Below are positions 37,111 through 45,073 of a stretch of DNA of 64,000 nt, piece by piece (the first letter of the stretch is position 1; each line of letters opens with the position of its first letter). Origin of the DNA: Pseudomonas arsenicoxydans (GTDB taxonomy: Bacteria > Pseudomonadota > Gammaproteobacteria > Pseudomonadales > Pseudomonadaceae); contig NZ_LT629705.1 of assembly GCF_900103875.1 (NCBI RefSeq), positions 2,179,001-2,243,000 on the forward strand, written 5' to 3'. The notes beneath the pieces are model-generated. The model was not told where the DNA came from. It made no database searches and saw only the letters and a list, made by a program, of their open reading frames with translations. The translations under genes were made by a program, and so were the position numbers.

Positions 37111-38205
37111 ATGACGCCCCTAGAACGATATCAAGCTGATCTGAAACGCCCGGAATTCTTCCACGACGCCGCGCAGGAGACCGCCGTGCGCCATCTGCAG
37201 CGCCTGTACGACGATCTGGTCGCGGCCTCGCAGAGTAAGCCGGGCCTGCTCGGCAAGCTGTTTGGCAAGAAAGACGTGGCACCGGTCAAGGGCCTGTACT
37301 TCTGGGGCGGCGTTGGCCGTGGCAAGACCTACCTGGTCGATACTTTCTTTGAAGCGCTGCCCTTCAAGGAAAAGGTCCGAACTCACTTCCACCGCTTCAT
37401 GAAGCGCGTGCACGAAGAGATGAAGACCCTGGGCGGCGAGAAAAACCCGCTGACCATCATCGCCAAGCGCTTCTCCGACGAAGCCCGGGTCATCTGCTTC
37501 GATGAGTTCTTCGTGTCCGACATCACCGATGCGATGATCCTCGGCACGCTGATGGAAGAGCTGTTCAAAAATGGCGTGACCCTGGTCGCGACCTCGAACA
37601 TCGTGCCGGACGGCCTGTACAAGGACGGCCTGCAACGCGCGCGCTTCCTGCCGGCCATTGCGCTGATCAAGCAAAACACTGACATCGTCAACGTCGACAG
37701 TGGCGTCGATTATCGCCTGCGTCACCTCGAGCAAGCGGAACTGTTCCACTTCCCGCTGGACGAAGCGGCTCAGGAAAGCCTACGCAAAAGCTTCCGCGCC
37801 CTGACGCCGGAATGCACGGCTGCGGTCGAGAACGATGTGCTGATGATCGAGAACCGCGAAATCCGTGCCGTGCGCACCTGCGATGACGTGGCCTGGTTCG
37901 ACTTCCGCGAATTGTGCGACGGCCCGCGCAGCCAGAACGATTACATCGAACTGGGCAAGATCTTCCACGCCGTGTTGCTCAGCGGTGTCGAGCAGATGAG
38001 CGTCACCACCGACGACATCGCCCGACGCTTCATCAACATGGTCGACGAGTTCTACGACCGAAACGTCAAGCTGATCATTTCTGCTGAAGTCGAGCTCAAG
38101 GATCTCTACACCGGCGGTCGCCTGAACTTCGAGTTCCAGCGCACGCTTAGCCGCCTGCTGGAAATGCAGTCGCATGAATTCCTGTCCAGGGCGCATAAAC
38201 CTTAG
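37111..38205 (+). CDS. zapE: Cell division protein ZapE (AFG1-like ATPase)
   Basis: 364 residues. Walker A GGVGRGKTYLVD near residue 70 and ICFDEFFVSDITDAMILG as Walker B, followed by the AFG1-type helices. ZapE binds FtsZ and affects Z-ring stability under stress. In many gammaproteobacteria it directly precedes rplM, but here an IS3 element, a GlxA/ACAD pair and an aldo/keto reductase lie between them. Confidence 0.95.
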   Translation: MTPLERYQADLKRPEFFHDAAQETAVRHLQRLYDDLVAASQSKPGLLGKLFGKKDVAPVKGLYFWGGVGRGKTYLVDTFFEALPFKEKVRTHFHRFMKRVHEEMKTLGGEKNPLTIIAKRFSDEARVICFDEFFVSDITDAMILGTLMEELFKNGVTLVATSNIVPDGLYKDGLQRARFLPAIALIKQNTDIVNVDSGVDYRLRHLEQAELFHFPLDEAAQESLRKSFRALTPECTAAVENDVLMIENREIRAVRTCDDVAWFDFRELCDGPRSQNDYIELGKIFHAVLLSGVEQMSVTTDDIARRFINMVDEFYDRNVKLIISAEVELKDLYTGGRLNFEFQRTLSRLLEMQSHEFLSRAHKP

Positions 38206-38246
38206 GGCACTTGGATGTCTAGTCCTGAAATAGGTTTACACCTGTT

Positions 38247-39047
38247 TCACCCTAACGCCCGATGCATCGCCTCGGGCGTTTTGTATTTCAACGACAGGTG
38301 CGGACGCTCGCGGTTGTAGATCGATACCGACTCGCTCACCATCTTCTTCGCCTGCGTTAAATCCTGTGGTCGCTGGAGCAAAAGCTCCGTCTTCAATATC
38401 CCGTTGACCCGCTCTGCCAAGGCATTTTGGTAGCAGTCATAGCCGTCCGTCATCGAACACCTGATGCCGTGTTTCGCGTGCAGTTCCTGGTACATTCCCG
38501 AGCAATACTGGCTGCCTCTGTCCGAGTGATGAACCAGTGGCTGCTCCGTTCGACGGTGCTTCACCGCCCGGCGCAGCGCTTGCGCGACCGACTCGGTGTG
38601 CAGGCTTTCATGGACGTGATAGCCCACGATCTTTCGCGAAAAAGCATCCGTCACAAGGCTCAGATAGGCCACGCCTTCCTGAGTGGGCAGATAGGTGATG
38701 TCAGCCACCCAAACCTGTTCCGGGCCGCTGGGAACAACCTGTTCAGGCCCCGGTTTGAGCAGGTTCGGATGGCGTCGAAAGCGATGATGACTGTCGGTTG
38801 TCTTGTGATACGCCCGCTTTCGCGCTACCAATAAACGCCGTTCGCGCAGAATCGAAAACAGGCGATCTCGCCCTACTTGCAGCTCAAGCAGCGGCTGACA
38901 TTGCAGCAGGTAATGCAGCTTTCTAGTGCCCAACCGCGGCTGCCGCAGGCGCTTTTGCTGAACGAAATCGGCAACTTTCTGATCCAGAATCAGACGAGCA
39001 GCATCGGCGCGATTGCGTTTGTAGTAAGCCTGTCGGCTTATCCCCAT
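38247..39047 (-). CDS. IS3 family transposase, OrfB (DDE catalytic part)
   Basis: 266 residues from the ATG at 39047, with the rve integrase core: DITYLPTQEGVAYLSLVTDA (first Asp), HSDRGSQYCSG (second Asp) and YQNALAERVNGILKTEL (Glu), so the DDE triad looks complete. The frame is open further upstream to the AAAAAAG slippery site at 39113-39119, so the functional product is probably the OrfAB fusion made by -1 frameshifting. All catalytic residues are present, so it may be active. Confidence 0.94.
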   Translation of the reverse strand: MGISRQAYYKRNRADAARLILDQKVADFVQQKRLRQPRLGTRKLHYLLQCQPLLELQVGRDRLFSILRERRLLVARKRAYHKTTDSHHRFRRHPNLLKPGPEQVVPSGPEQVWVADITYLPTQEGVAYLSLVTDAFSRKIVGYHVHESLHTESVAQALRRAVKHRRTEQPLVHHSDRGSQYCSGMYQELHAKHGIRCSMTDGYDCYQNALAERVNGILKTELLLQRPQDLTQAKKMVSESVSIYNRERPHLSLKYKTPEAMHRALG

Positions 39048-39070
39048 GAACTGGCAAGCCCTGCTGATGC

Positions 39071-39472
39071 TCAGGTTTTGGATTCGTTTTTGCGCGAGGA
39101 CTTGCCGGGACGCTTTTTTACGACAGAGAGACCGTAGTCATTTTTCAAGACGTCCACGACGGCCTCGAAAAACTGCGCTTTCTGATTGGACAGCGCCAAC
39201 TGCTCTTCAAGCTCTTTGATGCGCTGCTCTGGCGTTAATGGTCGGTTTTTGTCGGGCATAGACCCCATCCTCGGCGAGCCAATGTAGGTGCCGGGGCTCC
39301 AATCTTGACGACCGTGCTTGCGTAACCATGTCAGAACGGTCGTTTTGCCTTGAATCCCGTAGCGCTCCTGAGCCTCTTTATAACTCAGCTCGCCTTTTTC
39401 GACCTGGTCGACGACCGACAATTTAAAGGTCAGCGTGTAGTCTCGCTGACTACGCCTTTTTGCGGATTCCAT
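39071..39472 (-). CDS. IS3 family transposase, OrfA (HTH DNA-binding part)
   Basis: 133 residues: an HTH DNA-binding region in KLSVVDQVEKGELSYKEAQE and YGIQGKTTVLTWLRKHG, then a leucine-rich coiled coil (QRIKELEEQLALSNQKAQFF). The frame contains GTA AAA AAG, an A-AAA-AAG heptamer at 39113-39119, which lets ribosomes slip -1 into the orfB frame and continue openly into the OrfB ATG region (KKASRQVLAQKR...). OrfA alone ends at 39071. Confidence 0.92.
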   Translation of the reverse strand: MESAKRRSQRDYTLTFKLSVVDQVEKGELSYKEAQERYGIQGKTTVLTWLRKHGRQDWSPGTYIGSPRMGSMPDKNRPLTPEQRIKELEEQLALSNQKAQFFEAVVDVLKNDYGLSVVKKRPGKSSRKNESKT

Positions 39473-39534
39473 TACGTCCTCCTGAAAAACAGATCAGAAG
39501 GTGTAAACCTTATTCAGGACGGGACAAGGAAAAT

Positions 39535-39565
39535 AAAAAAGGGCCTGCAAATGCAGGCCCTTTTT
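39535..39565 (+). terminator. Rho-independent terminator displaced from zapE by the IS
   Basis: GGGCCTGC-AAAT-GCAGGCCC (39541-39560) is a perfect stem with an A-run before and TTTTT after. It lies just beyond the right IS end. It is plausibly the original zapE terminator, now separated from its gene by 1.3 kb. Confidence 0.88.
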
Positions 39566-39600
39566 ATTTCTCGATAAATTTCGAACTCACCAATGATCCT

Positions 39601-39687
39601 GTGGGAGCGGGCTTGCCCGCGATAGCGGAGGCACATCCAACATTGATGTGACTGTCGCACCGCCATCGCGGGCAAGCCCGCTCCCAC
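39601..39687. repeat. REPIN (two inverted REP sequences)
   Basis: Perfect 23-bp arms at 39601-39623 and 39665-39687 (GTGGGAGCGGGCTTGCCCGC and its complement) with a 41-bp spacer that itself contains an ACATC/GATGT pair. It separates the terminator from the GlxA gene. Confidence 0.93.
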
Positions 39688-39708
39688 ATTGGATTTTACG
39701 TGCAGCCC

Positions 39709-40704
39709 TTAAGCCGCTTGCTGGAATTGCTGCCGATACTGGTTCGGCGACAGCTCGGTGTGCTGGCGGAACAACCGCGCAAAGAAGCTCGCATCGTCAT
39801 ATCCGACCTCATAACTGATGGTCTTGATGCTCTTGCGGCTACCCGACAGCAAGCCCTTGGCGGTTTCGATGCGCAGGCGTTGCAGGTAATGCAGCGGCTT
39901 GTCGCCGGTGGCGGTCTGGAAGCGGCGCATGAAGTTGCGGATGCTCATGCCGTGCTCGCGGGCCACGTCTTCAAAGCGGAATTTGTCGGCGAAATGCTCT
40001 TCGAGCCAGTGCTGGATCTGCAGGATGATCACGTCCTGATGCAGCTTTTGTCCGCCAAAACCGATACGTCCTGGCGAATAGCTGCGCTGCACTTCGTAGA
40101 GAATGTCGCGCGCGACGGCTTGCGATACGTTGGCGCCGCAGAAGCGTTCGATCAGATAAATGTAAAGGTCGCAGGCGGAGGTGGTGCCGCCGGCGCAATA
40201 CAGGTTGTCGGCGTCGGTCAGGTGCTTGTCCTGATTGAGCTGGACCTGTGGAAAGCGTTCGGCGAAGGCGTTGAAGAAGCGCCAGTACGTGGTCGCTTCC
40301 TTGCCATTGAGCAACCCGGCTTCGGCGAGCCAGAACACCCCGGTCGCTTCGCCGCACAATACCGCGCCGCGAGCGTGTTGCTCACGCAGCCACGGCAAGA
40401 CCTGTGGATAACGTTTGACGAGTGTGTCGAAGTCGTCCCAGAAGGCGGGGAGGATGATGACGTCGGCATTTTCCAGGGCGCCATCCACCGGCATGATCAC
40501 ATCACTGAAGCTGTTCACCGGCTTGCCGTCGGGGCTGACCAGCCGGGTTTCGAACGCCGGTGTCAGGCCCTGGCCCAGTTGTTTGCCATAGCGCAGGCTG
40601 GCTAGATGGAAGAAATCCTTGGCTTGCATGAGGGTGGAAGCGAAAACCCGGTCGATAGCCAGGATGCTGACGCGCCGCAAGGGCGTGGAGGCTTGGTTAG
40701 ACAT
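39709..40704 (-). CDS. GlxA family transcriptional regulator (DJ-1/PfpI plus AraC HTH)
   Basis: 331 residues. The N-terminal amidotransferase-like domain has DVIILPAFWDD and the nucleophile-elbow Cys117 in ARGAVLCGEATGVFWLAEAG. The C-terminal AraC domain has FEDVAREHGMSIRNFMRRFQ and ISYEVGYDDASFFARLFRQH. GlxA regulators respond to small metabolites. It is divergent from the acyl-CoA dehydrogenase with 145 bp between, so it is the likely regulator of that gene. Confidence 0.93.
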   Translation of the reverse strand: MSNQASTPLRRVSILAIDRVFASTLMQAKDFFHLASLRYGKQLGQGLTPAFETRLVSPDGKPVNSFSDVIMPVDGALENADVIILPAFWDDFDTLVKRYPQVLPWLREQHARGAVLCGEATGVFWLAEAGLLNGKEATTYWRFFNAFAERFPQVQLNQDKHLTDADNLYCAGGTTSACDLYIYLIERFCGANVSQAVARDILYEVQRSYSPGRIGFGGQKLHQDVIILQIQHWLEEHFADKFRFEDVAREHGMSIRNFMRRFQTATGDKPLHYLQRLRIETAKGLLSGSRKSIKTISYEVGYDDASFFARLFRQHTELSPNQYRQQFQQAA

Positions 40705-40849
40705 AATTCAACTTTATTCTTATAGGGGAAAGTGGTCACCAGACGGCTGGATCGTCTTATTTTTTGTCTGATGTGTCCAGTGTCCTGTATCGAAAGCGAG
40801 GCTTAGTCTCTGAAGGTCAACTCTTCTAACAACTAACGACAGGTGCCGC

Positions 40850-41986
40850 ATGATTCCCAGAACCTTGTTCAGTTCCGAGCACGAACTTTTTCGCGACAGC
40901 GTGCGAACGTTCCTCGAAAAAGAAGCCGTGCCGTTCCACGGGCAATGGGAAAAGCAAGGCTACATCGACCGTAAACTCTGGAACAAGGCAGGGGAGGCGG
41001 GGATGCTCTGTTCGCACCTGCCCGAGGAATATGGCGGGCTGGGGGCGGACTTTCTCTACAGTGCCGTGGTGATCGAGGAGGTCGGTCGCCTGGGGCTGAC
41101 GGGGATCGGGTTTTCCCTGCATTCGGACATTGTGGCGCCGTACATCCTGCATTACGGCAGTGAAGCGCTGAAGCACAAATACCTGCCGAAACTGGTATCT
41201 GGCGAGATGGTCACGGCCATCGCCATGACCGAGCCGGGCGCCGGTTCCGACCTGCAAGGTGTGAAGACCACTGCCGTGCTGGATGGCGATGAGTATGTCA
41301 TCAACGGTTCCAAGACATTCATCACCAACGGCTTTCTCGCTGACCTGGTGATTGTCGTGGCCAAGACCGATCCGAAGGCCGGCGCCAAAGGCACCAGCCT
41401 GTTTCTGGTCGAAGCTGACACGCCGGGCTTCGACAAGGGCAAGCGCCTGGAAAAGGTCGGCATGAAGGCTCAAGACACGTCGGAGCTGTTCTTCCAGGAT
41501 GTTCGGGTGCCGAAAGAAAACCTGCTGGGGCAGACCGGGATGGGCTTCGCGTATCTGATGCAGGAATTGCCTCAGGAGCGCCTCACGGTTGCCATCGGCG
41601 GCCTCGCTTCGGCCGAAGCCGCGTTGCAATGGACCCTGGATTACACCCGTGAGCGTAAGGCCTTCGGCAAGGCGATTGCAGATTTCCAGAACACTCGCTT
41701 CAAACTGGCGGAGATGGCGACGGAGATTCAGATCGGTCGGGTGTTTGTCGATCGCTGCCTGGAGCTACACCTGCAAGGCAAGCTGGATGTGCCGACGGCC
41801 GCGATGGCCAAATACTGGGGCACCGACCTGCAATGCAAGGTGCTCGACGAATGCGTGCAACTGCATGGCGGTTACGGCTTCATGTGGGAATACCCGATCG
41901 CCCGGGCGTGGGCGGATGCGCGGGTTCAGCGGATTTACGCCGGGACCAACGAGATCATGAAGGAGATTATTGCGCGGTCGCTTTGA
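40850..41986 (+). CDS. Acyl-CoA dehydrogenase
   Basis: 378 residues with AMTEPGAGSDLQGVKTTAVL and the FAD-contact segment ERKAFGKAIADFQNTRFKLA, then QLHGGYGFMWEYPIARAWAD. In short- and medium-chain enzymes the catalytic Glu is in YEGT; here the site reads YAGTNEIMKEI, as in long-chain or isovaleryl-type enzymes, where the base comes from elsewhere. The exact substrate is unknown. It is divergent from the GlxA-type regulator. Confidence 0.94.
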   Translation: MIPRTLFSSEHELFRDSVRTFLEKEAVPFHGQWEKQGYIDRKLWNKAGEAGMLCSHLPEEYGGLGADFLYSAVVIEEVGRLGLTGIGFSLHSDIVAPYILHYGSEALKHKYLPKLVSGEMVTAIAMTEPGAGSDLQGVKTTAVLDGDEYVINGSKTFITNGFLADLVIVVAKTDPKAGAKGTSLFLVEADTPGFDKGKRLEKVGMKAQDTSELFFQDVRVPKENLLGQTGMGFAYLMQELPQERLTVAIGGLASAEAALQWTLDYTRERKAFGKAIADFQNTRFKLAEMATEIQIGRVFVDRCLELHLQGKLDVPTAAMAKYWGTDLQCKVLDECVQLHGGYGFMWEYPIARAWADARVQRIYAGTNEIMKEIIARSL

Positions 41987-42010
41987 ATTTGTTGTGAGTT
42001 CAGTATCGCC

Positions 42011-42074
42011 ATCGCGGGCAAGCCCGCTCCCACAGATTCAGCGCTGAACTTGTGGGAGCGGGCTTGCTCGCGAT
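42011..42074. repeat. REPIN (two inverted REP sequences)
   Basis: Arms 42011-42033 and 42052-42074 (ATCGCGGGCAAGCCCGCTC and complement, one mismatch: GGGCTTGCTCGCG) with an 18-bp spacer. It lies in the convergent gap between the acyl-CoA dehydrogenase and the aldo/keto reductase. Confidence 0.92.
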
Positions 42075-42090
42075 TGGGTCTATTGATCGA

Positions 42091-43131
42091 TCAAGGTGCC
42101 GGGTTCGGATGATCCTTGTGAATCTCCTCGATCCCTGCAAGCACTTCATCGGAAAGTTTCAGCTCGAAGCTGGCAATGTTGCTGTCGAGTTGCTCCAGCG
42201 TCGTCGCGCCAATGATGTTGCTGGTCACGAACGGCTGCTGGGTGACGAATGCCAATGCCATCTGCGCCGGTTCCAGGCCGTGCTCACGGGCCAGCGCCAC
42301 GTAACGACTGCACGCTGCTTCCGACTGTGCATTGAAATAGCGACTGAAGCGGCTGTAGAGGCTCAGGCGCCCCTTTGGCGGGCGGGCGCCCCCTTCGTAC
42401 TTGCCTGACAGGAAGCCGAACGCCAGTGGCGAATAGGCGAGCAGTCCGCATTGTTCACGGATGGCGATTTCCGCCAGGCCGACTTCGAAGCTGCGGTTGA
42501 GCAGGTTGTACGGGTTCTGGATCGACACCGCGCGCGGCCAGCCACGGGCTTCGGCCAGGGCGAGGAAACGCATGGTGCCCCACGGAGTTTCGTTGGACAG
42601 GCCGATGTGGCGGATCTTGCCGGCCTTGACCTGTTCGTCCAGCGCTTCGAGGGTGTCTTCCAGCGGCGTGAGGTTGGCTTCGATCTTGTGTTTGTAGCCC
42701 AGCTGCCCGAAGAAGTTGGTGCTGCGTTCCGGCCAATGCAATTGGTACAGATCGATGTAGTCGGTTTGCAGGCGCTTGAGGCTCGCGTCCACGGCTTCGG
42801 TGATGTGCTGGCGGTTGTGGCGCAGGTTTTTGTCGCGGATGTAATCGATGGTGTTGCCGGGGCCTGCGATCTTGCTCGCCAGGATCCAGTCGGCGCGATC
42901 GCCCCGACTTTTGAAGTAATTGCCGATGTAGCGTTCGGTGGTGGCGTAGGTTTCGGCCTTGGGCGGCACCGGATACATCTCGGCGGTGTCGATGAAATTG
43001 ATCCCGGCGCTTTTGGCCCGTTCAATCTGGGCGAAGGCTTCAGCTTCGCTGTTTTGCTCGCCCCAGGTCATGGTTCCGAGGCAGATGGCACTCACGTTCA
43101 GATTGGTTCGGCCTAGCTGGCGATAGTCCAT
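42091..43131 (-). CDS. Aldo/keto reductase (Tas-like)
   Basis: 346 residues from ATG 43131 (MDYRQLGRTNLNVSAICLG) with AAGGAG upstream. Motifs: FIDTAEMYPVPP (catalytic Asp and Tyr), RGDRADWILASKIAGPG (Lys), YIDLYQLHWPER (His) and SIQNPYNLLNRSFE. This combination matches the Tas/YghZ-like subgroup. It reduces aldehydes or ketones with NADPH; the physiological substrate is unknown. Confidence 0.92.
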   Translation of the reverse strand: MDYRQLGRTNLNVSAICLGTMTWGEQNSEAEAFAQIERAKSAGINFIDTAEMYPVPPKAETYATTERYIGNYFKSRGDRADWILASKIAGPGNTIDYIRDKNLRHNRQHITEAVDASLKRLQTDYIDLYQLHWPERSTNFFGQLGYKHKIEANLTPLEDTLEALDEQVKAGKIRHIGLSNETPWGTMRFLALAEARGWPRAVSIQNPYNLLNRSFEVGLAEIAIREQCGLLAYSPLAFGFLSGKYEGGARPPKGRLSLYSRFSRYFNAQSEAACSRYVALAREHGLEPAQMALAFVTQQPFVTSNIIGATTLEQLDSNIASFELKLSDEVLAGIEEIHKDHPNPAP

Positions 43132-43306
43132 CGGGTGCTCCTTGGGCAAAACAATCATAAAAGCAGGTTGAAATATTTTTCGCAATCTGCATAATTGCGC
43201 ACCTCTTTCTGCAGTGGAAGTGATGCGCCGCCGCCGAAGAATCTTGCCGTTGAACGGACGCGCCGACCCGAGCCCCCGAAAGCGTCTGTATCCGGCTGCC
43301 TTTGAC

Positions 43307-43335
43307 TTGTCAAAGTACGCACTATTCAGTAAGAT
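43307..43335 (+). promoter_or_regulatory. Promoter of rplM-rpsI
   Basis: TTGTCA (43307-43312), 17-bp spacer, TAAGAT (43330-43335). Downstream the leader has a CCGCC/GGCGG hairpin (about 43336-43360) just before the ribosome site, a candidate for ribosomal-protein autoregulation. Confidence 0.65.
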
Positions 43336-43376
43336 CCGCCGTCTAATTTACAGGGCGGCCCCTGAGGCTATAAAGA

Positions 43377-43805
43377 ATGAAAACTTTTACTGCTAAACCG
43401 GAAACAGTACAGCGCGACTGGTTTGTCGTCGACGCTGCAGGTCAGACCCTGGGTCGTCTGGCCACCGAAATCGCGAGCCGTCTGCGTGGCAAGCATAAAG
43501 CTGAGTACACTCCTCACGTTGACACCGGCGACTACATCGTCGTTATCAATGCCGAGCAGATTCGTGTAACCGGTGCTAAAACCACCGACAAGATCTACTA
43601 CTCCCACTCCGGTTTCCCGGGCGGCATCAAGTCGATCAACTTTGAAAAGCTGATCGCCAAAGCCCCTGAGCGCGTGATCGAGACCGCGGTCAAAGGCATG
43701 CTGCCTAAGAACCCGCTGGGTCGCGACATGTATCGTAAGCTGAAAGTCTATGCGGGCGCTGTACACCCTCATACTGCTCAGCAGCCCCAAGAACTGAAGT
43801 TTTAA
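43377..43805 (+). CDS. rplM: 50S ribosomal protein L13
   Basis: 142 residues with the typical start [20 protein letters not shown] and [19 protein letters not shown] at the end. L13 is an early-assembly large-subunit protein. GAGG lies upstream of the ATG. It is followed 14 bp later by rpsI, the conserved pair; the ribosomal promoter at 43307-43335 precedes it. Confidence 0.99.
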   Translation: MKTFTAKPETVQRDWFVVDAAGQTLGRLATEIASRLRGKHKAEYTPHVDTGDYIVVINAEQIRVTGAKTTDKIYYSHSGFPGGIKSINFEKLIAKAPERVIETAVKGMLPKNPLGRDMYRKLKVYAGAVHPHTAQQPQELKF

Positions 43806-43819
43806 CGGAATAGTTCATT

Positions 43820-44212
43820 ATGTCGGCGACTCAAAATTACGGCACTGGCCGTCGCAAGACCGCAACCGCACGCGTTTTCCTGCGTCCGGGTACTGGTAAC
43901 ATCTCCATCAACAACCGCACCCTGGAAAATTTCTTCGGCCGCGAAACTGCCCGCATGGTAGTTCGTCAGCCGCTGGAACTGACTGAGACTGTCGAGAAAT
44001 TCGACATCTACGTCACCGTGATCGGTGGTGGTGTAAGTGGTCAAGCTGGCGCAATCCGCCACGGTATCACTCGCGCACTGATGCAGTACGACGAAACCCT
44101 GCGTGGCGCTCTGCGCAAAGCTGGCTTCGTTACTCGCGATGCTCGTGAAGTTGAACGTAAGAAAGTCGGTCTGCGTAAAGCGCGTAAGCGTCCGCAGTAC
44201 TCGAAGCGTTAA
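43820..44212 (+). CDS. rpsI: 30S ribosomal protein S9
   Basis: 130 residues beginning [20 protein letters not shown] and ending in the basic [11 protein letters not shown] tail that contacts P-site tRNA. It is co-transcribed with rplM and followed by a strong terminator at 44231-44270. Confidence 0.99.
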   Translation: MSATQNYGTGRRKTATARVFLRPGTGNISINNRTLENFFGRETARMVVRQPLELTETVEKFDIYVTVIGGGVSGQAGAIRHGITRALMQYDETLRGALRKAGFVTRDAREVERKKVGLRKARKRPQYSKR

Positions 44213-44230
44213 TTCGCTTTCTCGTTCAAA

Positions 44231-44270
44231 AAGAACGCCCAGTTTCCTTGCGAAGCTGGGCGTTTTTTTA
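44231..44270 (+). terminator. Rho-independent terminator after rpsI
   Basis: AACGCCCAG and CTGGGCGTT pair around a 13-base loop, followed by a T-run. It ends the ribosomal protein operon 20 bp after rpsI. Confidence 0.92.
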
Positions 44271-44306
44271 TGGGCGTTATTTATCAAAGAATTGCGCTGT
44301 GACAAC

Positions 44307-44333
44307 TTGCCACAGCCGTAGAGGCCCTATACT
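44307..44333 (+). promoter_or_regulatory. Possible petABC promoter
   Basis: TATACT at 44328-44333 is a good -10. The best -35 candidate, TTGCCA at 44307-44312, is at a short 15-bp spacing. The leader to petA would be about 140 bases. Spacing makes this a weak call. Confidence 0.4.
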
Positions 44334-44479
44334 GCAAGGCTTGGCAGTGGAGCCCTTCGGTAATTACCTTGTCAGAATTGGGGCTTTTCATTACCATTCG
44401 GCAAAATTTTTATAAGTTCAGATTTTTACTTAGTAGACGCCTGATTTAACAGGCCACAAAGCTGATGGGAGAGGACTGA

Positions 44480-45073
44480 ATGAGCAATGACGGCGTGAAT
44501 GCAGGCCGGCGTCGCTTCTTGGTAGCAGCCACATCCGTGGTGGGTGCTGCAGGAGCGGTGGGGGCTGCGGTCCCGTTCGTGGGGTCATGGTTTCCCAGTG
44601 CCAAGGCGAAAGCCGCAGGTGCACCGGTGAAGGTGAATGTCAGCAAAATCGAGCCAGGCCAGCAGATGATTGCTGAGTGGCGCGGCCAGCCGGTGTTCAT
44701 TGTCCGCCGTACTCCGGAAATCCTGGGGAATCTGAAGAAGATCGAGGGCCAGCTGTCTGACCCGACCTCCAAGAACTCGACGCAACCGACTTATGTCGAC
44801 CCGCAAACGCGGTCGATCAAGCCAGAAGTTCTGCTGCTGATCGGTATCTGCACGCACCTGGGTTGCTCGCCGACCTTCCGTCCAGAAGTGGCACCTGCTG
44901 ATCTGGGCAAGGACTGGGTAGGTGGTTATTTCTGCCCTTGCCATGGTTCCCACTACGATCTGGCTGGCCGCGTCTACAAGTCGCAACCTGCGCCTTTGAA
45001 CCTGCCAGTTCCCCCGCATTCCTATGAGACCGATGAGATCATTGTCATCGGCGTCGATACGGAGAAAGCGTGA
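44480..45073 (+). CDS. petA: Ubiquinol-cytochrome c reductase, Rieske iron-sulfur subunit
   Basis: 197 residues of the cytochrome bc1 complex. N-terminal twin-arginine signal RRRFLVAATSVVGAAGAVG with a membrane anchor; the [2Fe-2S] ligands are in CTHLGC and CPCHGSH. GGGAGAGG precedes the ATG. Its TGA overlaps the ATG of petB (TGATG). The protein carries electrons from ubiquinol to cytochrome c1 at the periplasmic side of the inner membrane. Confidence 0.97.
   Translation: MSNDGVNAGRRRFLVAATSVVGAAGAVGAAVPFVGSWFPSAKAKAAGAPVKVNVSKIEPGQQMIAEWRGQPVFIVRRTPEILGNLKKIEGQLSDPTSKNSTQPTYVDPQTRSIKPEVLLLIGICTHLGCSPTFRPEVAPADLGKDWVGGYFCPCHGSHYDLAGRVYKSQPAPLNLPVPPHSYETDEIIVIGVDTEKA

Larger units (their letters stand above)
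38216..39526 (-). mobile_element. IS3-family insertion sequence, about 1311 bp
   Basis: Inverted ends: left TGTCTAGTCCTGAAATAGG and right (reverse complement) TGTCCCGTCCTGAATAAGG, both continuing with TTTACACCT. TG...CA termini suit the IS3 family. Two overlapping-frame genes, orfA (39071-39472) and orfB (38247-39047), lie on the minus strand with a programmed-frameshift A6G site between. No clear target duplication is visible (TTGGA left, AGGAA right), so it may be an old insertion or the ends are off by a base. It is inserted between the zapE stop and a terminator. Confidence 0.93.

Noticed and set aside
38211..39531. Target-site duplication of the IS3 element
   Set aside because: Flanks TTGGA and AGGAA do not match as a direct repeat at the inferred ends. 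I therefore do not claim one.
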